Counted from the stretch's first letter, positions 17,038-25,628 are shown. The stretch is 64,000 bases of DNA from Aquimarina sp042434915 (GCF_042434915.1 NZ_CP170198.1:248001-312000), one strand, 5' to 3'. Made by a program: numbers and translations. The notes: generated from the letters alone by a model not told the origin.

Positions 17038-18219
17038 TTATAGGTCAAAATAATCGATATAAGTATTCAAATCCTTATCACCTCGACCCGATAAATTTAT
17101 AACAATAATATCCTCAGGATTAAATTTTCGTTGTTCAAAAATTGCTAGGGCATGGGAGGTTTCGATTGCGGGTATAATACCTTCTAATTTTGAGAGCTCC
17201 AATCCAGCAGCCATTGCCTTATCATCTGTTATGGATATGAATTCTCCTCTGCCTGTTCTAAATAAATTAGCATGCATAGGACCCACACCAGGGTAATCTA
17301 AACCAGCAGAAATGGAATAGGGTTCTGTAATTTGACCATCTTCGGTTTGCATTAAAAGTGTTTTACTGCCGTGAATTATACCCTCTTTACCTAGTGCAGA
17401 GGTTGCAGCGCTCTCTCCTGTATATATACCTTTTCCAGCAGCCTCTACAGCTATAATACCAACGTTTTCTTGGTCTAAATAGTCATAATAAATACCAGCA
17501 GCATTGCTACCACCACCAATGCATGCTACTACATAATCTGGGTTTTGTTTCCCTTCCTTTTCTTGTAATTGCCATTTTACTTCTTTGGAAATAACTGATT
17601 GAAAGCGCGCTACCATATCAGGATATGGGTGAGGCCCTACCACCGAACCAATAATATAATGGGTATCTACAGGATTATTAATCCAATCACGTATCGCTTC
17701 ATTCGTGGCATCCTTCAAAGTTTTACTTCCAGAAACTGCAGGAACTACGGTAGCTCCAAGCATTTTCATACGCGCTACGTTGGGAGCTTGTCGTTCGATA
17801 TCTATAGCACCCATATATACTATACACTCCATACCCATCAAAGCACAAACAGTAGCTGTAGCGACACCATGTTGACCCGCTCCTGTCTCGGCAATGATAC
17901 GATGTTTTCCAAGTTTTTTTGCCATTAATATCTGTCCAATTGTATTGTTCACTTTGTGAGCACCCGTATGGCATAAATCCTCCCGCTTAAGATAAATTTT
18001 TGTAGTATACTTTTCAGAAAAACGCTTCGCATAATACAATGGGGTGGGACGGCCTACATAATCTTTTAAAAGTTGATCGAATTCGTGTTGAAACGAAGGT
18101 TCAGTCATAATTTGTATATAGCGTGTTCGTAGTTCCTCTACATTAGGATATAGCATTTCTGGAATATATGCTCCGCCAAAATCTCCATAATATCCTTTTT
18201 CATTAACTTGATAACTCAT
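17038..18219 (-). CDS. trpB: Tryptophan synthase beta subunit
   Basis: 393 residues. The PLP lysine lies in HTGAHKVNN, the phosphate-binding loop is GGGSNAAG, and the segment AGLDYPGVGP is typical of the TrpB1 family that works with TrpA. It condenses indole with serine to give tryptophan in the cytoplasm. It sits between trpF (33 bp upstream) and trpA in the minus-strand trp operon, in the conserved F-B-A order. No irregularities in length or key motifs. Confidence 0.98.
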   Translation of the reverse strand: MSYQVNEKGYYGDFGGAYIPEMLYPNVEELRTRYIQIMTEPSFQHEFDQLLKDYVGRPTPLYYAKRFSEKYTTKIYLKREDLCHTGAHKVNNTIGQILMAKKLGKHRIIAETGAGQHGVATATVCALMGMECIVYMGAIDIERQAPNVARMKMLGATVVPAVSGSKTLKDATNEAIRDWINNPVDTHYIIGSVVGPHPYPDMVARFQSVISKEVKWQLQEKEGKQNPDYVVACIGGGSNAAGIYYDYLDQENVGIIAVEAAGKGIYTGESAATSALGKEGIIHGSKTLLMQTEDGQITEPYSISAGLDYPGVGPMHANLFRTGRGEFISITDDKAMAAGLELSKLEGIIPAIETSHALAIFEQRKFNPEDIIVINLSGRGDKDLNTYIDYFDL

Positions 18220-18252
18220 AGTCTTTTCGTGTTAATTTTTATGTGTAAAATT

Positions 18253-18957
18253 TTAAATAAAGTTCTGATTTTCGGTAAATAAATCAGTTGTAAAAGTTTC
18301 TAACTGTTGGGTGTTTTTAATCCCTGGTGTATTTTCAAATTTACTATTGACATCTATTGCATGTAGTTTTGATGCTTGTGGTGTTTGTAAGAATTTTTTT
18401 AAGCTATCGATTTGATCGAGGCCAATACCCCCACTAAGAATGAAAGGCGTTTTTGACTGGTATTTGGATAATAAGGTCCAGTCAAAGGTAATGCCATTAC
18501 CCCCTTTATTTTTTCCTTTGGTATCGAATAAGAAATAGTCGATGATCCCTTCGTAAGATGTTAGTTGGGTAAAGTCAAATCGATCTTTAACAGAAAACAC
18601 TTTCCACAGCTTGATAGTGTTTTTGGACTGCGATGGGTCCGTTTTAGCCTGTTGCGTATTGATTTCATTTCTCAATCTTTGGCAAAAAGCAGCCGATTCA
18701 TCACCGTGCAGTTGTATCGCTCGCAAGTTATAAGTTTTTATCTTTTCAAGGATAAAAGAAATTTTAGCATTTACAAAAACGCCTACGGTTTTGATTTTTG
18801 CAGGTATTTTGGGCATAGGCCCTTTAAAATTTCTAGGAGATTTTTCATAAAAGATAAATCCTAAATACTCTGGTTGCAACGAGGCTACATCCACTATGTT
18901 TTTTGGAACTGTCATTCCACAAACCTTTAGTCGTACTGTGTGTTTCATATTACCCAA
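18253..18957 (-). CDS. trpF: Phosphoribosylanthranilate isomerase
   Basis: 234 residues with the TIM-barrel features of TrpF: KVCGMTVP at the N-terminus with the catalytic Cys, FIFYEKSPRNF, QLHGDE, and the C-terminal FILSGGIGLDQ and IDVNSKFEN (catalytic Asp, then the phosphate loop, where the family usually has DvsSGvE). It catalyses the Amadori rearrangement of N-(5-phosphoribosyl)anthranilate. Its start codon directly abuts the trpC stop; a Met at residue 4 is an alternative start. It is a stand-alone gene here, unlike enterobacteria, where it is fused to trpC. Confidence 0.95.
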   Translation of the reverse strand: MGNMKHTVRLKVCGMTVPKNIVDVASLQPEYLGFIFYEKSPRNFKGPMPKIPAKIKTVGVFVNAKISFILEKIKTYNLRAIQLHGDESAAFCQRLRNEINTQQAKTDPSQSKNTIKLWKVFSVKDRFDFTQLTSYEGIIDYFLFDTKGKNKGGNGITFDWTLLSKYQSKTPFILSGGIGLDQIDSLKKFLQTPQASKLHAIDVNSKFENTPGIKNTQQLETFTTDLFTENQNFI

Positions 18958-19746
18958 TTATTGCGCTCTCAGTCGATTTACAAAATCCATTGCGCTTGTA
19001 CCTGGATCTTGAGTTTTCATAAAATTCTCTCCGATTAAAAAGCCTTGATAGCCATACTGTTTTAGATCTTTAATTGCCGCTACCGTGCTGATACCACTTT
19101 CTGATACTTTTACGAAATCTGCGGGAATGAGACTACTTAATTCTTTGCTTATATCGGTACTCACCTCAAAAGTTTTTAAATTTCGATTGTTAACTCCGAG
19201 CATGTCAAGAGAAGGCATTATTGATTTTTCGAGTTCTTCTTTATTATGTACTTCTAAAAGAACATCTAATCCAATATTTTTTGCGAAGGTAGATAGTGTC
19301 TTGATTTGACTTCTGGTTAACACCGCAGCAATTAGTAAAATAGCATCGGCCCCATGGGCTTTGGCTTCGAGTAGTTGATAGGTGTCAATTATAAATTCTT
19401 TACGTAGTAATGGGAGTTGCACTGAGGCTCTTGCAAGAATCAGGTCGTCCAACGATCCGCCAAAATATTTTCCATCGGTCAAAATTGAAATTCCGTTGAT
19501 ACCTGCATTTTCATAACCTTTGGTAACTTGATCCACAGATGTAGTATGATTTATTACCGATTTTGAAGGAGATCTTCTTTTATGCTCTGCAATAATACCG
19601 ATATCACTCATTTTGAGTGCAGTGGCTAGAGAGTTAACATCCCTCTCAAATAAGACCGATTGTTCCAATTGTGTTGTAGGAATAAGTTGTTTTTTGAGAG
19701 CAACTTCTTTGAATTTGTCTGCAACTATTTTATCTAAAATATTCAT
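18958..19746 (-). CDS. trpC: Indole-3-glycerol-phosphate synthase
   Basis: 262 residues. IGPS motifs are IIAEHKRRSPSK (catalytic Lys), LLRKEFIIDTYQ, LGVNNRNLKTFEV and SESGISTVAAI. The enzyme closes the indole ring by decarboxylating CdRP to indole-3-glycerol phosphate. The gene starts 2 bp after the trpD stop and abuts trpF, so D, C and F are almost certainly translated from one message. Full length, with no domain fused. Confidence 0.97.
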   Translation of the reverse strand: MNILDKIVADKFKEVALKKQLIPTTQLEQSVLFERDVNSLATALKMSDIGIIAEHKRRSPSKSVINHTTSVDQVTKGYENAGINGISILTDGKYFGGSLDDLILARASVQLPLLRKEFIIDTYQLLEAKAHGADAILLIAAVLTRSQIKTLSTFAKNIGLDVLLEVHNKEELEKSIMPSLDMLGVNNRNLKTFEVSTDISKELSSLIPADFVKVSESGISTVAAIKDLKQYGYQGFLIGENFMKTQDPGTSAMDFVNRLRAQ

Positions 19747-19748
19747 TT

Positions 19749-20741
19749 TTATGCGCTTAAATGTTGAACCTTCTTTAAGACTGCGAGTCCTTTTCCTGAT
19801 AATAAGGATTCTTTTGCTTTATCAAATCCTTCTTTTGGGGTTAAATTTTCTACAGTAGCTATAGCCATTCCTGCATTAGCGCAAACTACATTATTTTGTG
19901 CTTGAGTGCCTTTTCCTGCAAGAATGTTTGTAAATATAGTTGCAGCATCTTTTATTGAACTACCTCCCGAAATATCTTTTTGTAGGACACTAGTTACTCC
20001 AAAATCTTCGGGAGTTAGCATCGCTTCTGAACGGTTGGATATTATTTTGGTACTACCAGTTAACGAGATTTCATCATATCCATCCAGAGCGTGAACTATA
20101 GTGTAATTTTTATTAGTATTTTGATAAAGATATCCATACATACGTGCCAATTCTAGATTAAAAACACCTACGATCTGGTTTTTAGGAAATGCAGGGTTTA
20201 CCATAGGTCCTAACATATTGAAAAAGGTTTTTACCGCAAGTTCTCGGCGAATCGGAGCTACATTTTTCATTGCTGGATGAAACAATGGAGCGTGTAACAC
20301 ACAAATTCTGGTCTCTTCAATACTACGTTCTAAGAAGTCTTTATCGTTGCTGAATTTTATCCCCAAATATTCCATCACGTTAGAACTACCACAAGTAGAT
20401 GAGACCCCGTAGTTACCGTGTTTTGTAACATGTATACCTGCACCTGCTGCTACAAAAGATGAAAGTGTTGATATATTAAACGTATCTTTACCATCACCCC
20501 CGGTACCGCATAGATCAATAGGATTATAAGCGCTAAAATCAACAGCAATACAAAGTTCGAGTAGAGCATCTCTAAAACCTTCAAGCTCTTGAACCGTAAT
20601 ACTACGCATCATATATACTGTTAAAAAGGATGCAATTTGACTTTGATTGTATTCACCATTTGAAATATTGACTAAAACTTGTTTGGCTTCGTCTTTTGAA
20701 ATGGTTTCGTGATTAATTAATCTGTTTAATAAGTGTTTCAT
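19749..20741 (-). CDS. trpD: Anthranilate phosphoribosyltransferase
   Basis: 330 residues, usual for the family. The PRPP-binding glycine-rich loop CGTGGDGKDTFNIST is intact, followed by KHGNYGVSSTCGS, MFHPAMKNVAPIRRELAVKT-like anthranilate-site sequence (HPAMKNVAPIR) and NMLGPMVNP. It transfers phosphoribose from PRPP to anthranilate. It is a stand-alone enzyme (not fused to TrpG), 39 bp downstream of trpG on the minus strand. Confidence 0.97.
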   Translation of the reverse strand: MKHLLNRLINHETISKDEAKQVLVNISNGEYNQSQIASFLTVYMMRSITVQELEGFRDALLELCIAVDFSAYNPIDLCGTGGDGKDTFNISTLSSFVAAGAGIHVTKHGNYGVSSTCGSSNVMEYLGIKFSNDKDFLERSIEETRICVLHAPLFHPAMKNVAPIRRELAVKTFFNMLGPMVNPAFPKNQIVGVFNLELARMYGYLYQNTNKNYTIVHALDGYDEISLTGSTKIISNRSEAMLTPEDFGVTSVLQKDISGGSSIKDAATIFTNILAGKGTQAQNNVVCANAGMAIATVENLTPKEGFDKAKESLLSGKGLAVLKKVQHLSA

Positions 20742-20780
20742 CTTTTGGGTTTGAGCGTATTCTATTTTTTTGATTTTACG

Positions 20781-21359
20781 TTATAAGGTAATCCAATTTT
20801 CTAATATTTTTTTACCATCGGGTGTAAGTACAGATTCTGGATGAAATTGTACACCGCACACATCGTATGTATCATGACGTAATGCCATTATTTGCCCGTT
20901 TTGATCATAAGCAGTTACTTTTAAGCACTGCGGTATATCCTCATTAGAAACTACCCAAGAGTGGTAGCGACCTACCGAGAATTCTTGTTGAAGTCCTGTG
21001 AACAAGGGTTCGATAGCTGTGGTCTTTTTTACTTGAGTAGCTACGCCGTGATATACGTTGTTAAGATTGGTAAGACCACCTCCAAAAACTTCTCCTATTG
21101 CTTGCAAGCCAAGGCATACGCCAAAGATACTTTTGGTAGGTGCATAGGTTTGTATAATTTGTTTTAACAATCCAGCCTCATCTGGAATGCCAGGTCCGGG
21201 GGAAAGTAAGATTTTATCAAAATCTTCGATCTCGTCCAAATTGATTTGATTATTGCGTCTAACTGTAACTTCGCAATCCAATGCTTCTAGATAATGAACT
21301 AGGTTGTAAACAAAGGAGTCATAATTGTCAATAACTAATATTTTTTTCATTTCTTGCAT
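20781..21359 (-). CDS. trpG: Anthranilate synthase component II (glutamine amidotransferase)
   Basis: 192 residues, class I glutamine amidotransferase. The oxyanion block is LLSPGPGIPDEAG, the nucleophile Cys is in FGVCLGLQAIGE, and the His-Glu pair is in VQFHPESVLT. It supplies ammonia from glutamine to TrpE. The frame begins MQEMKKILVIDNYDSF; the Met at residue 4 (base 21350) is the more usual start for the family. A 101-bp gap containing a REP-like repeat separates it from trpE. Confidence 0.96.
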   Translation of the reverse strand: MQEMKKILVIDNYDSFVYNLVHYLEALDCEVTVRRNNQINLDEIEDFDKILLSPGPGIPDEAGLLKQIIQTYAPTKSIFGVCLGLQAIGEVFGGGLTNLNNVYHGVATQVKKTTAIEPLFTGLQQEFSVGRYHSWVVSNEDIPQCLKVTAYDQNGQIMALRHDTYDVCGVQFHPESVLTPDGKKILENWITL

Positions 21360-21396
21360 GCTGTTTTCGATTGTGAATCGAATGGTTTTTAAACTT

Positions 21397-21461
21397 GTGT
21401 TAGGGATAGAAGCTAGCTACCATGTAGCGCGAATAGCCCGACCCCATGTGGGGTAACACCC
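21397..21461 (-). repeat. REP-like flavobacterial intergenic repeat, copy B
   Basis: On the minus strand the blocks are GGGTGTTACCCC, GGGGTCGGGCTATTC, a short central hairpin (GCGCTACATGGTAGC region) and GCTTCTATCCCTAACAC, the same order as copy A at 14725-14835. It fills almost the whole trpE-trpG gap inside the operon. It could affect message stability or termination between the two genes. Confidence 0.6.
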
Positions 21462-22858
21462 TAAATACTTTTTGCTAGTTCTATAGCTTTTGTAAGTGCT
21501 CCTAGTTTATTATATACTTCTTGTAATTCTCCTTCTTCGTTGGATTCATTGACTAAACCAGCGCCTGCTTGCCAATGCAATTCATGGTTTTTACTTAAAA
21601 ATGTGCGGATCATAATTGCATGATTAAAGTTGCCAGTAAAGTCCATGAACCCAATAGCACCACCATAGAAATCTCGATTGACATTTTCGTATTTTTCTAT
21701 AAGCTGCATGGCTTTATATTTGGGAGCTCCACTTAGAGTCCCTGCAGGAAAGGTATCTGCAACTACACGCATGGTTGAGGTATCTTTGTGCATTTTACCA
21801 GTTACTTTACTAACCAGATGGATTACATGCGAAAAAAACTGAACTTCTCGATAATTCTCGACGGTAACCTGCGAACCATTGCGACTTAAATCATTACGTG
21901 CCAGATCTACAAGCATTACATGCTCTGCATTTTCTTTTTCATCGGCAGACAATTTTTTGGCGAGTTCGGCATCCTGTTCGTCATTTCCAGTACGTTTAAA
22001 GGTTCCCGCTATAGGATGGATCTCGGCTATGTTTTCTTTTACAACCAATTGTGCTTCGGGAGAGCTTCCAAAAATTTTAAAATTTCCGTAGTCAAAATAA
22101 AACAAATAGGGGGAGGGATTGATACTGCGTAAGGCACGATATACATTAAATTCGTCACCTTTAAATTTTTGGGAAAAACGTTTGGATAAAACTAGTTGAA
22201 ATACATCTCCCCGTAGGCTATGTTGCTTAGCAAGTGTTACTTGAGCTTTGTAATCTTCGTCATTGAGGTTAGAGGTAGTTTTGTCAGTCGTCTCAAAGGC
22301 GTATGATGCGAAATTTTTTACTTGCAGCAGGGACTCTATTTGTGCAATGTTATTTTCTTTTTGGTAACAATGTGCAAAAATATAGGCTTCATTATTAAAA
22401 TGATTAATGGCAATGATGTTTTGATAGACTGCATAATACACATCGGGGATTTCAAGGTTTCCTTTTTTCTTATTGATTTCTATATCTTCAAAATAACGAA
22501 CTGCATCATATGAGATATAGCCAAATAAGCCATTGTTTATAAATTTGAAGTCGTTTTTTTCTGTTTTGAATTGTTTTCCGAATGATGCGATAGTAGCTGG
22601 AATATCGGTGTTTTTTGTAACATTTACAGCAGTAATCTTACCGTCTGGAAAGTTTTGAGTTATGAGCTCATTTTCAATTTTGATACTGGCGATGGGATTG
22701 CAACAGATGTATGAAAAACTGTTTTCATTGCCGCGATAATCACTACTTTCTAGTAAGAGACTATTTGGATAGCGATCTCGTATTTTGAGATAAACACTTA
22801 CGGGAGTAATGGTATCTGCCAAAATTTGTTTGAACTGTGTGGTTAAGGTGTAACTCAT
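21461..22858 (-). CDS. trpE: Anthranilate synthase component I
   Basis: 465 residues. The C-terminal chorismate-binding domain is complete: FGSSPEAQLVV, HPIAGTFKRTG, ENAEHVMLVDLARNDLSR, PAGTLSGAPK and YGGAIGFMD. The N-terminal domain carries LLESSDYRG, the LLES-type element that forms the tryptophan feedback site in TrpE. It makes anthranilate from chorismate with ammonia from TrpG. First structural gene of the operon; it follows a leader peptide and an attenuator (22915-23036). Confidence 0.97.
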   Translation of the reverse strand: MSYTLTTQFKQILADTITPVSVYLKIRDRYPNSLLLESSDYRGNENSFSYICCNPIASIKIENELITQNFPDGKITAVNVTKNTDIPATIASFGKQFKTEKNDFKFINNGLFGYISYDAVRYFEDIEINKKKGNLEIPDVYYAVYQNIIAINHFNNEAYIFAHCYQKENNIAQIESLLQVKNFASYAFETTDKTTSNLNDEDYKAQVTLAKQHSLRGDVFQLVLSKRFSQKFKGDEFNVYRALRSINPSPYLFYFDYGNFKIFGSSPEAQLVVKENIAEIHPIAGTFKRTGNDEQDAELAKKLSADEKENAEHVMLVDLARNDLSRNGSQVTVENYREVQFFSHVIHLVSKVTGKMHKDTSTMRVVADTFPAGTLSGAPKYKAMQLIEKYENVNRDFYGGAIGFMDFTGNFNHAIMIRTFLSKNHELHWQAGAGLVNESNEEGELQEVYNKLGALTKAIELAKSI

Positions 22859-22914
22859 AAGTATCGATAATCTTGATTGTAATTAGTTTATTAATTTATT
22901 TGAATTTAAAGCAT

Positions 22915-22945
22915 AAAAAAAGGCTTGTCGTGATGACAAGCCTTT
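22915..22945 (-). terminator. trp operon attenuator (terminator hairpin)
   Basis: On the minus strand an 11-bp stem AAAGGCTTGTC / GACAAGCCTTT with a 5-base loop runs into a U stretch (seven T in all). It stands 35 bases after the leader peptide stop and 57 bases before the trpE ATG, so it can end transcription before trpE. Together with the Trp-rich leader ORF this is the layout of a ribosome-mediated attenuator. Confidence 0.88.
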
Positions 22946-22979
22946 GATATGTTTACTTAACATAATGATAGGAGCTATC

Positions 22980-23036
22980 TCACGAGATTTCGTTTAGATA
23001 AGACCACCACCAATTAGTTGCTAAGATTAAATTCAT
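22980..23036 (-). CDS. trpL: trp leader peptide (three consecutive Trp)
   Basis: An 18-residue open frame on the minus strand, MNLILATNWWWSYLNEIS, ATG at 23034-23036 and TGA at 22980-22982. Three Trp codons in a row (TGG TGG TGG) just before a terminator hairpin and the trp operon are the defining sign of a leader peptide: ribosome stalling at the Trp codons under tryptophan shortage lets the downstream RNA fold into an antiterminator. It begins about 12-15 bases after the expected transcription start from a near-perfect promoter. I recall a described RNA motif called Bacteroid-trp with the same logic. The antiterminator pairing could not be folded here with confidence. Confidence 0.88.
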   Translation of the reverse strand: MNLILATNWWWSYLNEIS

Positions 23037-23055
23037 TATTAAATTTTAATTACGT

Positions 23056-23087
23056 CAAAGATATAAAATAAATTTATTGAGTTGCAA
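23056..23087 (-). promoter_or_regulatory. Promoter of the trp operon
   Basis: On the minus strand TTTG/TTG (23087-23085) and TATCTTTG (23063-23056) are spaced by exactly 21 bases, a textbook Bacteroidota promoter. It lies in the 57 bp between the yceI stop and the leader peptide ATG. Confidence 0.8.
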
Positions 23088-23093
23088 ATAAAA

Positions 23094-23660
23094 TTACATT
23101 TTTAAAGTTACATCCAATGTAAAATCATCAGAAATAGCTTTGTCCCCTAAGTTATCAAAGAAACTTCCTGATCCGTACTTAATATCATACACAGTACGAT
23201 TTACATCTAGTGTAGTAGTGGCAACAGTGTCGTTTACCAAAAGATCAAATGTGATAGGTGCAGTTTTTCCTTTGATAGTTAGATCACCAACCACTGTATA
23301 AGTTTTATCTGATTTGGTAGCCGATGTAACTTTTAACATTGCTTTTGGATTATTTTTGGTTCCAAAGAAGTCATCAGATGTTAAATGTCCTTCTAATTTT
23401 TCTTTTCCCTTGCCTGCTTCTAGATCGGTAACATTTAAAGAGGTCATATCTACGGTGAAGGCTCCTCCTACAATAGCATCATCTTTAAACTCTAGGTATC
23501 CATCAGAAAAATTTAAAGTTCCTGTATGAGATCCAGTAATTTTTTTACCAGTCCACTCAATAGTACTTTCTGATGCTTTAATATCTTTACGTTGAGCATT
23601 TACAGTTGATGTAAATAATGTTACAGCTACTAATATGGCTGAGGTTACAATTGTTTTCAT
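23094..23660 (-). CDS. YceI family periplasmic protein
   Basis: 188 residues with a signal peptide (MKTIVTSAILVAVTLFTSTVNA). The mature part is a complete YceI lipocalin-like barrel: STIEWTGKKITGSHTG, FTVDMTSLNVTDLEAGKGK, LTSDDFFGTKNNPKAMLK, DLTIKGKTAPITFDL and DDFTLDVTLKM. YceI proteins bind isoprenoid-type or other amphiphilic ligands in the periplasm; the physiological role is not fixed. It lies 26 bp downstream of a MarR regulator gene in the same direction, so it is probably under that regulator. Confidence 0.92.
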   Translation of the reverse strand: MKTIVTSAILVAVTLFTSTVNAQRKDIKASESTIEWTGKKITGSHTGTLNFSDGYLEFKDDAIVGGAFTVDMTSLNVTDLEAGKGKEKLEGHLTSDDFFGTKNNPKAMLKVTSATKSDKTYTVVGDLTIKGKTAPITFDLLVNDTVATTTLDVNRTVYDIKYGSGSFFDNLGDKAISDDFTLDVTLKM

Positions 23661-23686
23661 AAGTGTTGAATTAAATTAATTAGTAA

Positions 23687-24139
23687 TTATGATCTTAATT
23701 TCTCTAAAAGGTTATTAAACTGCTCAAGTTCTTCTTGGGTAAATGAAGCAGTAATTTTCTTTTCTAATTCTTCAATAATTGGATCGATTTTATTTAAAAA
23801 ACACAATCCATCTTGAGTGATAGTAATTTCAATCTTTCTACGATTGGATGGACACACCCGGCGCTCCACCAATTTTTTTGCAATAAGTTTATCGACCAAA
23901 CGTGTTGTATTACTCATTTTGCTAACCATTCTTTCCTGGATAGTCAACAAATTGGCAGGTACTCCCTTTTGACCTTTTAAAATGCGGAGTACATTAAATT
24001 GTTGTGCCGAAATATCAAATGGTTTTAGTTCTGCGTTAATATGTTCTTTTAAAATTCGTTCGGTATAAATCAAATTAATAAGAACCTTTTTATGCCAAGG
24101 TAATTTAGTTTTAGTTTGTATAAGCTCTTCTATCTTCAT
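23687..24139 (-). CDS. MarR family transcriptional regulator
   Basis: 150 residues from the ATG at 24137-24139. The winged helix of MarR is visible in the middle: LKPFDISAQQFNVLRILKGQ, then the recognition segment MVSKMSNTTRLVDKLIAKKL and the wing ERRVCPSNRRKIEITIT. MarR dimers bind palindromes and release DNA on ligand or oxidant binding. The frame extends to 24166, but that start would overlap the -7 box (24164-24171), so the inner ATG is right. A TTGTTTAAACAA palindrome (24155-24166) overlaps the promoter and suggests autoregulation; yceI follows in the same operon. Confidence 0.9.
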   Translation of the reverse strand: MKIEELIQTKTKLPWHKKVLINLIYTERILKEHINAELKPFDISAQQFNVLRILKGQKGVPANLLTIQERMVSKMSNTTRLVDKLIAKKLVERRVCPSNRRKIEITITQDGLCFLNKIDPIIEELEKKITASFTQEELEQFNNLLEKLRS

Positions 24140-24154
24140 TTGTATATACAACAA

Positions 24155-24182
24155 TTGTTTAAACAAATATAGTGTAACTTTG
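24155..24182. promoter_or_regulatory. Divergent marR / thioredoxin-operon promoters with a palindrome
   Basis: Minus-strand TATATTTG (24171-24164) is the -7 box for marR. Plus-strand TAACTTTG (24175-24182) matches the same consensus for the divergent redox operon. The perfect palindrome TTGTTTAAACAA (24155-24166) overlaps the marR -7 box and its outer TTG lies where a plus-strand -33 would be (17-base spacing, a little short). One MarR dimer here could affect both directions. Confidence 0.5.
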
Positions 24183-24346
24183 ATGAGTTTGCGTGTAAAG
24201 AACTTACTAAATTTTTGTTAAATTTAGATTGTTGATCATCTAAAAAGACGTCAATAGGTCCACAAGTCTTAAACTATTATAATGCTTCTATTAATTGATG
24301 TTAATTTATTTTTATTTTTATTAGAGTGGTATTATTTTGCATTGCT

Positions 24347-24880
24347 ATGAAAAATATATTATTAACTATAAGTTTGATATGTTACGCACTGTTCGTATCA
24401 TCTTGTAAAGAGTCGCCTAAGGATGAAGGTTTACCTATTGAAGTTGTAAAGGCTCAAGGGTACAACATTGGTGTATATGATTTTGAAAGTTTTAAAACAA
24501 TACTTACAAAAAAAGATGATAAAATACGTATTGTCAATTTTTGGGCAACATGGTGTAAACCATGTATTGAAGAAATGCCTTATTTTGAATTAATTAATAG
24601 TGCCTATGCAGACAAAAATGTAGAGGTTATCTTAGTAAGTTTGGACTTGCCTTCTCAAATAGAATCAAAGCTCATCCCTTATTTAGAACGTCAAAAAATT
24701 AAGAGTAAAGTACTAATTTTAGACGATCCAGACGCAAATTCATGGATTCCAAAGGTTAGTACTAATTGGTCGGGAGCGATACCTGCGACGTATATTTATA
24801 GAGGGGATAAAAATCAATTTTATGAGAAATCATTTTCATACAATGAGTTAGAAAAAGCATTAAAAAGCTTTCTTAAGTAA
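24347..24880 (+). CDS. TlpA-like thioredoxin-fold lipoprotein
   Basis: About 177 residues: a lipoprotein signal (MKNILLTISLICYALFVSSC, lipobox VSSC) and a TlpA/ResA-type thioredoxin domain with the active site WATWCKPCIEEMP. TlpA-type proteins reduce disulfides in periplasmic or membrane proteins such as apocytochromes. The open frame begins at 24326, but the ATG at 24347 starts the signal peptide. First gene of a set of four redox or sulfur-related genes (TlpA, redoxin, rhodanese, rhodanese), 37 bp from the next. Partner substrate unknown. Confidence 0.88.
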   Translation: MKNILLTISLICYALFVSSCKESPKDEGLPIEVVKAQGYNIGVYDFESFKTILTKKDDKIRIVNFWATWCKPCIEEMPYFELINSAYADKNVEVILVSLDLPSQIESKLIPYLERQKIKSKVLILDDPDANSWIPKVSTNWSGAIPATYIYRGDKNQFYEKSFSYNELEKALKSFLK

Positions 24881-24917
24881 GAATTTAGAAGTAAAAAATC
24901 ATTAAAAAATTTATATT

Positions 24918-25544
24918 ATGAAAAGCATAAAAATAATTGTCGCCATAGCTTTTGTGGTTTTAATCAGTTCTTTTATTATTTATCAGAACGATGACCCGAT
25001 TGATAATCAAGGGTATGTTATTGGAGATACAGCCACCGATTTTAAACTGAAAAATGTGGATGATAACTATGTTTCATTATCGAATTACCCTAACGCCAAG
25101 GGTTTTATAGTTATATTTACTTGTAATCATTGTCCTTATTCTGTAGCGTACGAAGATCGAATTATAGCATTGGATAAAAAATATAAAACAAAAGGGTATC
25201 CTGTAATTGCCATAAATCCTAATAATCCAGAAGCATATCCAGATGATAGTTTTATCAAAATGAAAGAGCGGGCCAATGCAAAACAATTTACTTTTCCATA
25301 TTTATTTGACGAAGGACAAAAAATTTATCCTCAATATGGAGCAACAAAAACTCCTCACGTCTATGTCCTTAAAAAACAAGATAATGTGTTTAAGGTAAAA
25401 TATATTGGTGCGATCGATAATAATTATAAAGACGCTCAAAAAGCAGATCAGAAATATGTTGAAGATGCAGTGGATGCACTTTTGTCTGATAAAGATGTAC
25501 CAGTTAAAACCACGCGCGCTATTGGTTGCAGCATCAAATCCTAA
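24918..25544 (+). CDS. Thioredoxin/AhpC-TSA family protein, exported
   Basis: 208 residues with an N-terminal hydrophobic signal or anchor (about 4-22) and a redoxin domain. The active-site region is FTCNHCPYSVAYEDR, a CxxC motif (Cys-Asn-His-Cys-Pro) in the family otherwise annotated as 'thioredoxin family protein' near AhpC/TSA. GATKTPHVYVL contains the cis-Pro. It is probably periplasmic. The C-terminal tail ends with a lone Cys (AIGCSIK), as in related proteins. Same operon as the TlpA-like gene. Confidence 0.85.
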   Translation: MKSIKIIVAIAFVVLISSFIIYQNDDPIDNQGYVIGDTATDFKLKNVDDNYVSLSNYPNAKGFIVIFTCNHCPYSVAYEDRIIALDKKYKTKGYPVIAINPNNPEAYPDDSFIKMKERANAKQFTFPYLFDEGQKIYPQYGATKTPHVYVLKKQDNVFKVKYIGAIDNNYKDAQKADQKYVEDAVDALLSDKDVPVKTTRAIGCSIKS

Positions 25545-25595
25545 GAGAAATGGTGAAAACAAAAAGTGTAAAGTAAAGATCTCGCTAAGACTTCT

Positions 25596-25603
25596 TATCT
25601 TTG
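25596..25603 (+). promoter_or_regulatory. -7 box before the rhodanese pair
   Basis: TATCTTTG matches TAnnTTTG exactly, 25 bases before the rhodanese ATG at 25629. No TTG at the right distance was seen, so it may be an internal, weaker promoter. Confidence 0.4.
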
Positions 25604-25628
25604 TTTCAAAATTTAAAAATATAGAGCA

